From assembly GCA_965200955.1 (NCBI GenBank), contig OZ241742.1:3038001-3102000 (forward strand): a stretch of 64,000 bases of DNA, read 5' to 3'. Made by a program: the position numbers and the translations under genes. Shown piece by piece: positions 35,881 through 44,025 of this stretch (within the stretch, counting starts at the first letter, position 1; each line of letters starts with the position of its first letter). The notes below the pieces were generated by a model that was not told where the DNA came from, ran no database searches, and was given only the letters and a program-made list of their open reading frames with translations. Source of the stretch: Bin80 sp026708685. Lineage in GTDB: Bacteria; Bacteroidota; Rhodothermia; Rhodothermales; Bin80.

Positions 35881-37380
35881 CTAAAAAGAATCTTCCCTCC
35901 ACCTCAAAAGAGTGTTTTCAAGGTCATTAACTAAAATCTGTATCTCACTATCACTATGTTGAATCTCGACGTATGTCATTCGTTGGCATATCGTAGCAAG
36001 ATTAATCTTGATCGCATCACATAAGGTTTGTAGTTTCGTCTCAGCAATATTCGCTGGAGTATCGGATGCCGAATCATAGATTTGGTCAATATTTGCGATT
36101 TGAGTGGCCAGATCATCTTCATTGAGATGTAATTCTTTGGAAATAGAACCTGTATGCATGTGAAGTTTACTCCAGATCCATGTTTCAGGCCCATCATCAC
36201 CCGGCAAAAACAGGACTGGAACATTATAGTCGGCAGCTTCCTTTATCTTCTTCGTCATTTTGTCTTTCTGTTGATCTCCATCAAGAACAAAGACAAAATT
36301 CTCAACCATTCCGAAACTCTTGAAAGCTTTGGCATGTGTAGGAAATTCCTCTGCTCCAGTATTCCGCCCAATTCGAATAGTCTCCATTCGAATACGTAAT
36401 TGAGGTACCAAGACATCAAATATACCCCTTAATATAGCCTCTGCTGTATTGTCTTCACAAAGAATATTGAGTTGATGATTAGATTGACCATAAAGGGCAT
36501 TCTGTATCACATCTTTGTAAGCAGAACGCACTTTAACCGAACCTTCTGGGTCCCGCTCCAAAAATACACGTCCAAGTGGGTGAACTGAATCCAAAACGAC
36601 TGGACTGTGAGAGGTAACGATAATCTGGAGATTCCGGCGTAATGCTAACTGCTGTAATTGAAGCATGAGTAGCTGTTGCACGAATGGATGTAATCCAGCT
36701 TCTACTTCATCAATTAGGACCAGTGCCCCTTCCAAATGTGCGACTTCCTTAGCTAATCGTAACAATGCTCGCTCACCAGCGGCCATATGTAATTCCGAAT
36801 ATGATGAGCCCCCTTTCTGTGAAGCAAACATCAAACTCTGAGAACCATTAGTAAGATCAACAACATCAGAGTATTGAAAGGGTAGCATTCGCTGTGCAAA
36901 TTCAATCTGCAACGGTGTTAATGGACTTTCCTCAGGTATTCCTTTCATACGAGACATACTGAGGACACCTCGTACTTCAGATGGATTACTCAAGTTGCTG
37001 AGTGTCCGTAAATATACAGGCCTTTCGGGCTGTTGTGCATTCTTTCGACCAAAATAACTACGGCTCCACCCTTTAATACGTTGCCATCGCATCCATTGTC
37101 GACCCGTTGGTGTAGCATAGTGATAATCAAGAATGGCCTTACTTCTCTCATCATAACGTTCCCCCGACTTTGGCCTGAAATCGGAAAAAAGTGTCGACGG
37201 CACAAAATCGCGACCCCCAGCATTGGGAACGCGATAAGCACATGCTGATGCGAATAGTACAGTGGACTTGCCGGTGGCATTACCACCAGCAATTACAGTA
37301 ACTGGGTATTCAAAGGAAACCTTAAGATCATTAATTCCTCGTATACCTTGAAGAGAAACTTCTAGCAAAAAATGAGGCAT
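35881..37380 (-). CDS. OLD-like nuclease: ABC/SMC-type ATPase with C-terminal TOPRIM domain
   Basis: 499 residues. The ATPase part has Walker A GGNATGKST (32-40), an ABC-type signature region MAAGERALLRLA (199-210), Walker B ALVLIDEVEAGLHP (219-232) and the switch His in IIVTSHSP (253-260). The TOPRIM part shows the acidic residue in LNILCEDNTAEAIL (E309), the DxD-type FVLDGDQQKD (D367, D369), and FLPGDDGPETW (391-401), a LPG...PE element common in OLD-family proteins. OLD nucleases act in phage defence (P2 Old, GajA of Gabija). No UvrD-like GajB partner is adjacent, so it is a standalone class or a partner of the divergent gene at 39256. An IS element now sits 111 bp upstream of its start. 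Confidence 0.85.
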   Translation of the reverse strand: MPHFLLEVSLQGIRGINDLKVSFEYPVTVIAGGNATGKSTVLFASACAYRVPNAGGRDFVPSTLFSDFRPKSGERYDERSKAILDYHYATPTGRQWMRWQRIKGWSRSYFGRKNAQQPERPVYLRTLSNLSNPSEVRGVLSMSRMKGIPEESPLTPLQIEFAQRMLPFQYSDVVDLTNGSQSLMFASQKGGSSYSELHMAAGERALLRLAKEVAHLEGALVLIDEVEAGLHPFVQQLLMLQLQQLALRRNLQIIVTSHSPVVLDSVHPLGRVFLERDPEGSVKVRSAYKDVIQNALYGQSNHQLNILCEDNTAEAILRGIFDVLVPQLRIRMETIRIGRNTGAEEFPTHAKAFKSFGMVENFVFVLDGDQQKDKMTKKIKEAADYNVPVLFLPGDDGPETWIWSKLHMHTGSISKELHLNEDDLATQIANIDQIYDSASDTPANIAETKLQTLCDAIKINLATICQRMTYVEIQHSDSEIQILVNDLENTLLRWREDSF

Positions 37381-37483
37381 ATGGGGTTTTTATCCCAAGA
37401 GGTTATCCCACAATTTATTTAAGCGCTTTTCTAACATCTTTATCACTGAAGTATAAAACCTTTAAAAACGAAAACGAATTTAC

Positions 37484-37491
37484 ATAGATTT
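37484..37491. repeat. Target-site duplication, left copy
   Basis: ATAGATTT directly precedes the left inverted repeat; the identical 8-mer follows the right one at 38944-38951. An 8-bp duplication is what IS1595-family elements make on insertion. Confidence 0.93.
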
Positions 37492-37527
37492 GGGAATTAT
37501 ATACGTAATTACGCACACATCAATTTT
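37492..37527 (+). repeat. Left terminal inverted repeat of the IS
   Basis: 36 bp, an exact reverse complement of 38908-38943. It begins GGGAATTATATACGTAATTA. Confidence 0.95.
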
Positions 37528-37568
37528 CATGTGTATATACTCCAGAGAATAACTTTTTTGCCATTTTC

Positions 37569-38567
37569 ATGAGCAAACGTACAGATAAAGCACCTGGTAA
37601 GAATTACCGTGAAGGAATCCCTCTGTTTGAACTGTTTCAGATGTTTCCTGACAATGAGACGGCCGAAACATGGCTGGAACAGTGTAGATGGGGAGATCAA
37701 GGTCCCGAATGCCCCCGATGCAAAAGCAGGGAAAAGATTACTGAAGCCCGTAATCGTAAGCCTGTTGCCTACTGGTGTGGTCTTTGTAGAGAACGATTTA
37801 ATGTGCGTACCAATACGGTCATGCAATCCAGTAAACTTTCCTATCAGACCTGGGTGATTGCCATGTATTTGTATGTGTGCAATCTGAAAGGAGTTTCAAG
37901 TATGAAATTGCACCGGGATCTGGGAATTACGCAGAAATCTGCATGGTTTTTGGCACATAGATTACGCGAGGCAATGGTTTCAGTCAATGCAACCTTTGAG
38001 GGGCCAGTAGAAGTAGACGAAACCTATATTGGTGGCAAGGAAAAGAACAAGCATACATCCAAGAAACTCAACAAAGGTAGAGGATCGGTCGGCAAAACGG
38101 CGGTCGTGGGTGCTAAAGACCGTAAGACAAATCAGATCCATGCACAAGTGGTTGAAGATACAAAAGCAGATACAATACAGGACTTTGTAACGAATTCAAC
38201 GGGAAAAGATGCCCAAGTGTACACAGATGACAATCGGTCGTATATTGGTCTAGACCGACTGCATGAATCGGTAAATCACTCTGCCAGAGAATATGTCCGA
38301 GGACAAGCTCATACCAATGGAATTGAATCCTTTTGGGCCATCATCAAGCGGGCCTACAAGGGAACCTACCACAAGTTCAGTAGAAAGCACTTGAGTCGGT
38401 ATATCCTTGAGTTTACAGGAAGGCACAATATTCGCAAAATGAATACGATTGATCAAATGAACCGAATGGTTTTGAATATGGTAGGAAAGAGAATTCGTTA
38501 CATTGACTTGATTGAAGACCATGGATTAGATTCGGGTGCAAGGGCTACAGCTCATCATTGCCGATGA
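37569..38567 (+). CDS. IS1595-family (ISXO2-like) transposase
   Basis: 332 residues. The N-terminal zinc ribbon has Cys pairs C48/C51 (CPRC) and C70/C73 (CGLC), as in the Zn_ribbon of IS1595 transposases. The DDE-type catalytic core is visible: D150 in VDETYIGGKEKN, D220 in YTDDNRSY, and E253 in HTNGIESFWAIIKR, with the usual H-N-G-IE context. Length and order are normal, with no frameshift. It catalyses movement of the surrounding element through the 36-bp ends. Confidence 0.95.
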   Translation: MSKRTDKAPGKNYREGIPLFELFQMFPDNETAETWLEQCRWGDQGPECPRCKSREKITEARNRKPVAYWCGLCRERFNVRTNTVMQSSKLSYQTWVIAMYLYVCNLKGVSSMKLHRDLGITQKSAWFLAHRLREAMVSVNATFEGPVEVDETYIGGKEKNKHTSKKLNKGRGSVGKTAVVGAKDRKTNQIHAQVVEDTKADTIQDFVTNSTGKDAQVYTDDNRSYIGLDRLHESVNHSAREYVRGQAHTNGIESFWAIIKRAYKGTYHKFSRKHLSRYILEFTGRHNIRKMNTIDQMNRMVLNMVGKRIRYIDLIEDHGLDSGARATAHHCR

Positions 38568-38768
38568 AACCGCCCATACTGGAGCAGCCGTCAAGATGAA
38601 GGTTATGATGGAGTGGGAAATGGATCTGCGTCTGGATCAAATACATCACATCCTATATGTATTCTGAACATTCACGAGGAATATCTCATTTGGGTGAGAC
38701 CAGAGGAATAGGGGTGGGGAGTATGAGAGTTGTCGAAGTGGATCCGTAAAAGGCAGTAACGTCCAAGA

Positions 38769-38900
38769 ATGAGCAAAAAATCTGATCTACAAACGCCTAA
38801 GATAGATCTTAAAACCGCCACGGCAAAAGCCCAGGCCTTAGCGAAGTCAGTCCTCGCAACGAAGCCAAAACCTCGCCAGCCTAATAAGAAAAAGAGTTAA
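38769..38900 (+). CDS. Small basic passenger protein inside the IS
   Basis: A 43-codon frame (MSKKSDLQTPKIDLKTATA at its start) lies between the transposase and the right inverted repeat and ends 8 bp before that repeat. It is rich in Lys and Ala, with a PKPRQPNKKKS tail. It is too short for most gene finders. The even codon composition and its tight fit inside the element suggest a carried gene; passenger genes are known in the IS1595 superfamily. Function unknown, possibly nucleic-acid binding by charge. Confidence 0.5.
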   Translation: MSKKSDLQTPKIDLKTATAKAQALAKSVLATKPKPRQPNKKKS

Positions 38901-38907
38901 AACGGTA

Positions 38908-38943
38908 AAAATTGATGTGTGCGTAATTACGTATATAATTCCC
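38908..38943 (-). repeat. Right terminal inverted repeat of the IS
   Basis: 36 bp, an exact reverse complement of the left end at 37492-37527. Confidence 0.95.
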
Positions 38944-38951
38944 ATAGATTT
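38944..38951. repeat. Target-site duplication, right copy
   Basis: ATAGATTT, identical to 37484-37491, immediately outside the right inverted repeat. Confidence 0.93.
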
Positions 38952-39255
38952 CTATTAAAGGTTTGATTTATTTTGGATCAGGTGTCCCACTAACTCGGAT
39001 TTAATCTCCCATAAGGATGGAGCATTCCATCATCATATGAACCATAATCTATTAAAATAAGTTAACAATTAGTCACTGAGTATATTGCCTATCGCAATTA
39101 TCGTTCATTTTCTACTATTCAATGAATGAGCATTGAAATCTGAAATAATTAATCTTCCATTTTTGTTTTTTCTCATGCTTCAGAGTACTCTCGTTGCACG
39201 AGTCATGCTTCAGTTCAATTTCTCTATTTGATTGGGAGATACATTTTAATGGTAA
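38952..39255. other. Non-coding stretch upstream of the second OLD-like gene
   Basis: About 300 bp, AT-rich. Together with 37381-37483 it was one divergent promoter region before the IS inserted. It holds a 6-bp-arm palindrome GATGGA/TCCATC (39016-39031) with a GCAT loop. No gene seen. Confidence 0.45.
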
Positions 39256-40893
39256 ATGATCCAAAAAGTCATTATCCGAAACTTTAAAAAGTTTGGAAAT
39301 CTGGAATTTGATCTCTCAGATCATATTGTCATTGCTGGTCCTAATAATTCTGGCAAAACCAGTATCCTACAAGCTATTGCTACTTGGTCAGAATTAGCTT
39401 CTCAATGGTTGAAAAAGTCTCCCACACCAGAACGAGAAGAAGATGGAAATTATCCTTCCCTCAAACTGAACTTATTTCGATTCTACTGCGTTCCTCTGGT
39501 TAATTATGATCACCTATGGTATAATAAAGATGTCCAAGAATCAATTGTCCTCTGGCTTCATACTACTCACTGGAAAGTTGGTTTCGAATTGATCTATCAT
39601 TACGAAGAGATTGCATTAATTCGCCCCGTAAAAGATGTTGATGAAATTGACTTAAAAAAATTCTTAGATGATCCAATCAGTCCCATATATATTCCCCCAC
39701 ACTCAGGGATTGACACTGAAGAACCACCCTATGATGATAGGATTATCTCGCCTACACTCTCTAAAGCTCAACCCGGTAAGATTCTGCGTAATTTGGTTTG
39801 GATCGTTGGTCAAGATAAAACAAAATGGGAAACGTTGAAGGATCTGATACGATCATTTTTTGGCTACGAGTTGGATGACCTGCGCATATTTGAAAAGATA
39901 GTCCTCCGTTACCGACATTGGCAGGGCGGGCCCATGTTTGATCTAAGCAGTGCTGCAAGTGGTTTTTTACAGGTGCTAATGGTTTTTAGTGCTTTACTTT
40001 ATAAAGAATCATCCGTTGTTCTGATTGATGAACCAGATGCCCATCTGCATATTTTATTGCAGGGCAAGATGTATCAGAACTTGCAATTAATTGCGAAACA
40101 GAATAACTCACAACTCATCATTGCTACTCATTCTGAACGCATGATTAATGCAACTCCAGAAGATAGCCTCAGACTCATCAGCGATGATATATATTCAGTG
40201 CCTAATAAAAGAAAGGTACTGGATACTCTATATTTAGAGAATGTAGAGATTTATCTTGCACATGTTGAACCAGGGATTCTATATGTTGAAGGACAGACAG
40301 ATCTGTTAATTCTACAAAAATGGTCTCAAATTTTGGAACACCCTCTTTCCGATTTTTTAGAACATCCATTTTCATGGCAAACTGCCCAACATGAGTGGAA
40401 GGCACCAAAGCATTTTTCTGCTCTTCGATTGATGGTACCTGATTTTTGTGGAGCAGAGTTGTGCGACAGTAATGGAAGAGATCGTAATATCGTTGACTCC
40501 CTCCCTACTGGTATGATTCGTTTATACTGGGATCGATATGAAATTGAAAATTACCTCGTACATCCTACTGCTATTTACCGATTTGTAGAATATTCATTTG
40601 GCATAGAAATGGCAGAAAAAATTAGTGAAGACCTACAGGAACACTTACCTCGTGCTTTTCTTCGAAATCCTTTTCAAGGGTCTGATCTATTAATTAGCAC
40701 CAAAGGAAAAACTATTCTCAATAATATGTTTCAACGTGTGGGATTGAACGTAGCGGAGAGAGATTATTTTCAAATTGCATCTCAAATGAATAAAGATGAA
40801 ATTCATCCAGAGGTCATTGAAAAGCTTGACATGATTGCCAATCACTTTTCTATTTCTCCATCAAACAAAGAGCGACGTAACATCCGATCATGA
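39256..40893 (+). CDS. AAA (ABC/SMC-type) ATPase fused to TOPRIM/DUF4435-like domain; OLD- or PARIS-like
   Basis: 545 residues. Walker A is GPNNSGKTS (28-36), the signature-like segment LSSAASGFLQVLMVF (230-244), Walker B VVLIDEPDAHLH (254-265) and the switch His in IIATHSE (288-294). The C-terminal third begins with a TOPRIM-like strand ILYVEGQTDLLIL (341-353). It later has LYWDRYEIENYLVHP (423-437), the EIENYL element also known in DUF4435 proteins such as AriB of the PARIS defence system. At the DxD position the sequence is CDSN (D404, N406), so metal binding may be altered. PARIS normally uses separate AriA and AriB; here both parts are one protein. It is divergent from the OLD-like gene at 35881, with only the IS between. 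Confidence 0.78.
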   Translation: MIQKVIIRNFKKFGNLEFDLSDHIVIAGPNNSGKTSILQAIATWSELASQWLKKSPTPEREEDGNYPSLKLNLFRFYCVPLVNYDHLWYNKDVQESIVLWLHTTHWKVGFELIYHYEEIALIRPVKDVDEIDLKKFLDDPISPIYIPPHSGIDTEEPPYDDRIISPTLSKAQPGKILRNLVWIVGQDKTKWETLKDLIRSFFGYELDDLRIFEKIVLRYRHWQGGPMFDLSSAASGFLQVLMVFSALLYKESSVVLIDEPDAHLHILLQGKMYQNLQLIAKQNNSQLIIATHSERMINATPEDSLRLISDDIYSVPNKRKVLDTLYLENVEIYLAHVEPGILYVEGQTDLLILQKWSQILEHPLSDFLEHPFSWQTAQHEWKAPKHFSALRLMVPDFCGAELCDSNGRDRNIVDSLPTGMIRLYWDRYEIENYLVHPTAIYRFVEYSFGIEMAEKISEDLQEHLPRAFLRNPFQGSDLLISTKGKTILNNMFQRVGLNVAERDYFQIASQMNKDEIHPEVIEKLDMIANHFSISPSNKERRNIRS

Positions 40894-40962
40894 GTTGATA
40901 GACATCCTTTCTTGATTCTTCAAAATTTCTTTGGGGAGATCATTGATCATGATCTCTGGCAC

Positions 40963-43900
40963 TTAAACAGAGTCAAACTCATTGTAATCATCAACGAATT
41001 GATGATTTTCAATCAAATCGTAAAACCGTTCAAAGTATTCATTGAGTTGGGTAAATACTGTATCTTTCAGGGCTGAATACTGGTGATCACCGCCGAAGAT
41101 GGAGGCGGTTGCAGGGAGAATCTTTGATATGGCGGTTCCAGTTTCAAGAACAGCACCGTTACGGAACGAATTTTGAATAAATTGCACGGTTTCTGTTGGG
41201 TTGAGGTTTCCAGCCTTGATAATTTGCTTTAATTCTTTCATCCTTTCAGTTTTGATAAATTTTCCCCATTCATTGCCTACATTGTTCTTTGAGGTGACGG
41301 ATTCTACAAACCTATCAATCAGATCTTTTTTACTTCGTAAACTCAGACTTGATTTGATCTGGCGTTCAATCTTATCGCGAATGTCTTGGGCACCATCTTC
41401 GCCTTTCTTCGCAAGATACTCTTCAACCAACATCAAAATATAATCTACATTGATCTCTACGGATTTAATCAATTCAATTTCAAAAACCAGATCATCACCT
41501 ATGGGCACCTTCTCTGACTTAGTTCTATCGATCATATTTTCATAGATCTCAATGTATCGACTCTGATAATCTTGGAAATCCCGCTCAGTAAGGATTTCGT
41601 TCCCTTCAAATTGATCAAAAGCAGTGAGGACATTGAGGAGTCGTAAAATCTTTCCATAAAGCTTGACGAAGTTTCTTTGGTTTTCCTCACCAATCAGCTC
41701 CTGATTCAATGGGAATTCAGTCGTTAGTTGATCAATCTTCTCTTTGTAATCGTTGTAATACCCTTGGTATGGCTTGAGGAGAACAATGCCTTTAGCATCT
41801 TTATTTCCAAAAAGTGCAATCGCATCATTGGTTGCTTCTTCAAGGTCACGAAATGTGACGATATTCCCATAGGTCTTGATGGAATTGAGAATCCGATTGG
41901 TGCGAGAGTATGCCTGAATTAACCCATGAGATCGCAATTTCTTATCCACCCACAGAGTATTCAGAGTCGTCGCATCAAAGCCAGTGAGAAGCATATTGAC
42001 AACGATGACCAGATCTAAATCTTTGTTTCTGATTCGTCTTGAAAGATCCTTGTAGTAATTTTGAAATTTTTCGGATGAAGTGTCATAGCTCTCAGAAAAC
42101 ACTTCGTTGTAGTCACGAATTGCTTCCTGTAAAAAGTCTCGCGAACTCTTATCCAGTCTATCAGGTTCGAAATTTTCCTCCCCCAATAAACCATCTTGTT
42201 CGTCTTCATTGGGAGCAAAACTGTAAATTAAGCCTATCTTGAGTTGTTGATCTGATGGTTTGTCGGCCTGTTGCTTTCTGAATTCTTGGTAGTAGAGTCT
42301 CGCAGCTTTAATTGAATCTGTTGCAAAAAGTGAATTGAACCCAGATACATCATTTTGTCCCAGTCGATACATTCTTGGACGCTTGGTCTTCTGATTAAAG
42401 CGTTCGATAATGTAACCAACAATTTTTTTGATTCGTTCAGGATGGAGTAATGCTCCCTCACGATCTATATCCGAAACATCCTCATCTTCAATACTCGGAG
42501 AAGTTTTTATCGTATCCACATAATCAATGCGAAAGGGTAATACGTTTTCATCTTTGATCGCATCCACGATGGTGTACGCATGTAATTTGTCTCCAAATAC
42601 TTGCTCCGTAGTTCGGTATTTTGGATTACCACCAGCACTTGCATTTTCAGTAAAGATTGGGGTTCCTGTGAAGCCGAACAGATGATAACGCTTGAACGCT
42701 TTGGTAATATCAGCATGCATATCACCAAACTGACTCCGATGGCATTCATCAAAAATAATGACAATGTGTTTTTTGTATACTGGATGTTTCTTATTACGCT
42801 TCACAAAAAGGCTCAACTTCTGAATAGTCGTGATGATCATCCGAGCACCTGAATCTTCAAGTTGCTTCTGTAGTTGTTTAGTAGATGTATTGGAATTGGC
42901 TGCTCCTTCTTCAAACTTGTCATATTCCCGCATGGTTTGATAATCCAGATCTTTCCTATCTACCACAAAGAGAACTTTCTCCACACCAGACACACCGCGA
43001 GCTAATTGAGCAACCTTGAAACTGGTTAAAGTCTTCCCACTACCAGTAGCATGCCAGATAAAGCCGCCAGCCTCAACTTTTCCGAGTTGCTTGTGATTAG
43101 TAGCAATACTGATTCTCTGAAGTATCTGCTCTGTGGCAACAATTTGATAAGGTCGCATCACCAATAGCCTATTATCAGCATCAAAGACACAATATCGTGT
43201 TAAGATATTTAGCAACGAATGTTTAGAGAAGAATGTACTAGTGAAATCAGTGAGGTCATCAATGCGCTTATTCTTCATATCCGCCCACCAAATGGTGAAT
43301 GAATAACTGTCGGATGTCTTGGTTGCCGAAGACTTCTTACTTTGATCTACATGTTTGTGGCGTACAGTATTACTATAGTATTTGGTGAGACTTCCATTAC
43401 TGATGACAAATAATTGTACATACTCAAAGAGGCCACTCCCCGCCCAGAAACTTTCTCTCTGATAGCGATTTATTTGATTGAATGCCTCGCGTAAATGCAC
43501 GCCTCTGCGTTTGAGTTCAACATGTACCAGTGGAAGCCCATTGACGAGAATAGTCACATCATATCGATTTAGATGCACCCCCTGAGATTCATACTGGTTG
43601 ATGACTTGGAGCCTATTTCTGTGGATATCTTCCTTATTGATCAGCAGAATATTTTTTGACTGTCCATCATCACGAATCAGTGTTTGAACATAATCATCTT
43701 GAATGAGATATGTCTTTTCTATGGGGCCATCTTTATCACCAGATATACTTGATTTGAAGAATCTTTCCCACTCAGCATCAGAGAACTCAATGTTGTTGAG
43801 TCGCTGTAACTGGTTGCGTAGGTTATCAATTAATTCTTTTTCCGAGGTAATGCTAAGATACTCGTACGCCTGCGCTTGCAGCTGCTCAATAAACTCTCTT

Positions 43901-44025
43901 TCCAGTTCAGCCTCAAACTGGTAGGCAGTATTGCGAGATTTGTGCGGTACAAATTCTGCAACCACAGTACTTTCGCTGGACATAGCGATTGGTTCAATAC
44001 GGGGAACCCGAATCTTGGTACTCAT
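40963..44025 (-). CDS. hsdR: Type I restriction enzyme, R subunit (translocase/endonuclease)
   Basis: 1020 residues, normal for HsdR. The N-terminal nuclease motif of PD-(D/E)xK type is D156 in YDVTILV and E170-L-K172 in HVELKRRG. The SF2 translocase motor has GSGKT (ATGSGKTLTSF, about residue 325), the DECH box (FDECHRSQ, about 428) and GFTGTPIF. It cuts unmodified DNA after ATP-driven translocation, in complex with M and S functions. Its ATG overlaps the stop of the fused hsdMS gene (ATGA), so it is the second gene of a two-gene operon. It is convergent with the OLD-like gene, 69 bp away. Confidence 0.95.
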   Translation of the reverse strand: MSTKIRVPRIEPIAMSSESTVVAEFVPHKSRNTAYQFEAELEREFIEQLQAQAYEYLSITSEKELIDNLRNQLQRLNNIEFSDAEWERFFKSSISGDKDGPIEKTYLIQDDYVQTLIRDDGQSKNILLINKEDIHRNRLQVINQYESQGVHLNRYDVTILVNGLPLVHVELKRRGVHLREAFNQINRYQRESFWAGSGLFEYVQLFVISNGSLTKYYSNTVRHKHVDQSKKSSATKTSDSYSFTIWWADMKNKRIDDLTDFTSTFFSKHSLLNILTRYCVFDADNRLLVMRPYQIVATEQILQRISIATNHKQLGKVEAGGFIWHATGSGKTLTSFKVAQLARGVSGVEKVLFVVDRKDLDYQTMREYDKFEEGAANSNTSTKQLQKQLEDSGARMIITTIQKLSLFVKRNKKHPVYKKHIVIIFDECHRSQFGDMHADITKAFKRYHLFGFTGTPIFTENASAGGNPKYRTTEQVFGDKLHAYTIVDAIKDENVLPFRIDYVDTIKTSPSIEDEDVSDIDREGALLHPERIKKIVGYIIERFNQKTKRPRMYRLGQNDVSGFNSLFATDSIKAARLYYQEFRKQQADKPSDQQLKIGLIYSFAPNEDEQDGLLGEENFEPDRLDKSSRDFLQEAIRDYNEVFSESYDTSSEKFQNYYKDLSRRIRNKDLDLVIVVNMLLTGFDATTLNTLWVDKKLRSHGLIQAYSRTNRILNSIKTYGNIVTFRDLEEATNDAIALFGNKDAKGIVLLKPYQGYYNDYKEKIDQLTTEFPLNQELIGEENQRNFVKLYGKILRLLNVLTAFDQFEGNEILTERDFQDYQSRYIEIYENMIDRTKSEKVPIGDDLVFEIELIKSVEINVDYILMLVEEYLAKKGEDGAQDIRDKIERQIKSSLSLRSKKDLIDRFVESVTSKNNVGNEWGKFIKTERMKELKQIIKAGNLNPTETVQFIQNSFRNGAVLETGTAISKILPATASIFGGDHQYSALKDTVFTQLNEYFERFYDLIENHQFVDDYNEFDSV

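Larger units (their letters stand above)
37492..38943 (+). mobile_element. Complete IS1595-family insertion sequence, 1452 bp
   Basis: The ends are perfect 36-bp inverted repeats (37492-37527 and 38908-38943) starting GGGAATTATATACG. They are flanked by 8-bp direct repeats ATAGATTT. Inside lie an intact ISXO2-like transposase and a short basic open frame. Perfect ends, an intact transposase and a perfect target duplication suggest recent transposition. It landed in the intergenic region between two divergent OLD-like ATPase genes, next to the 5' end of the left one, and could have changed its promoter. Confidence 0.95.

Noticed and set aside
30145..39029. 13-bp element TGGAATGCTCCAT near 30145, present inverted near 39017
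   Set aside because: A 13-bp match between two sites is expected by chance many times in 64 kb, so it does not show a shared regulatory site.
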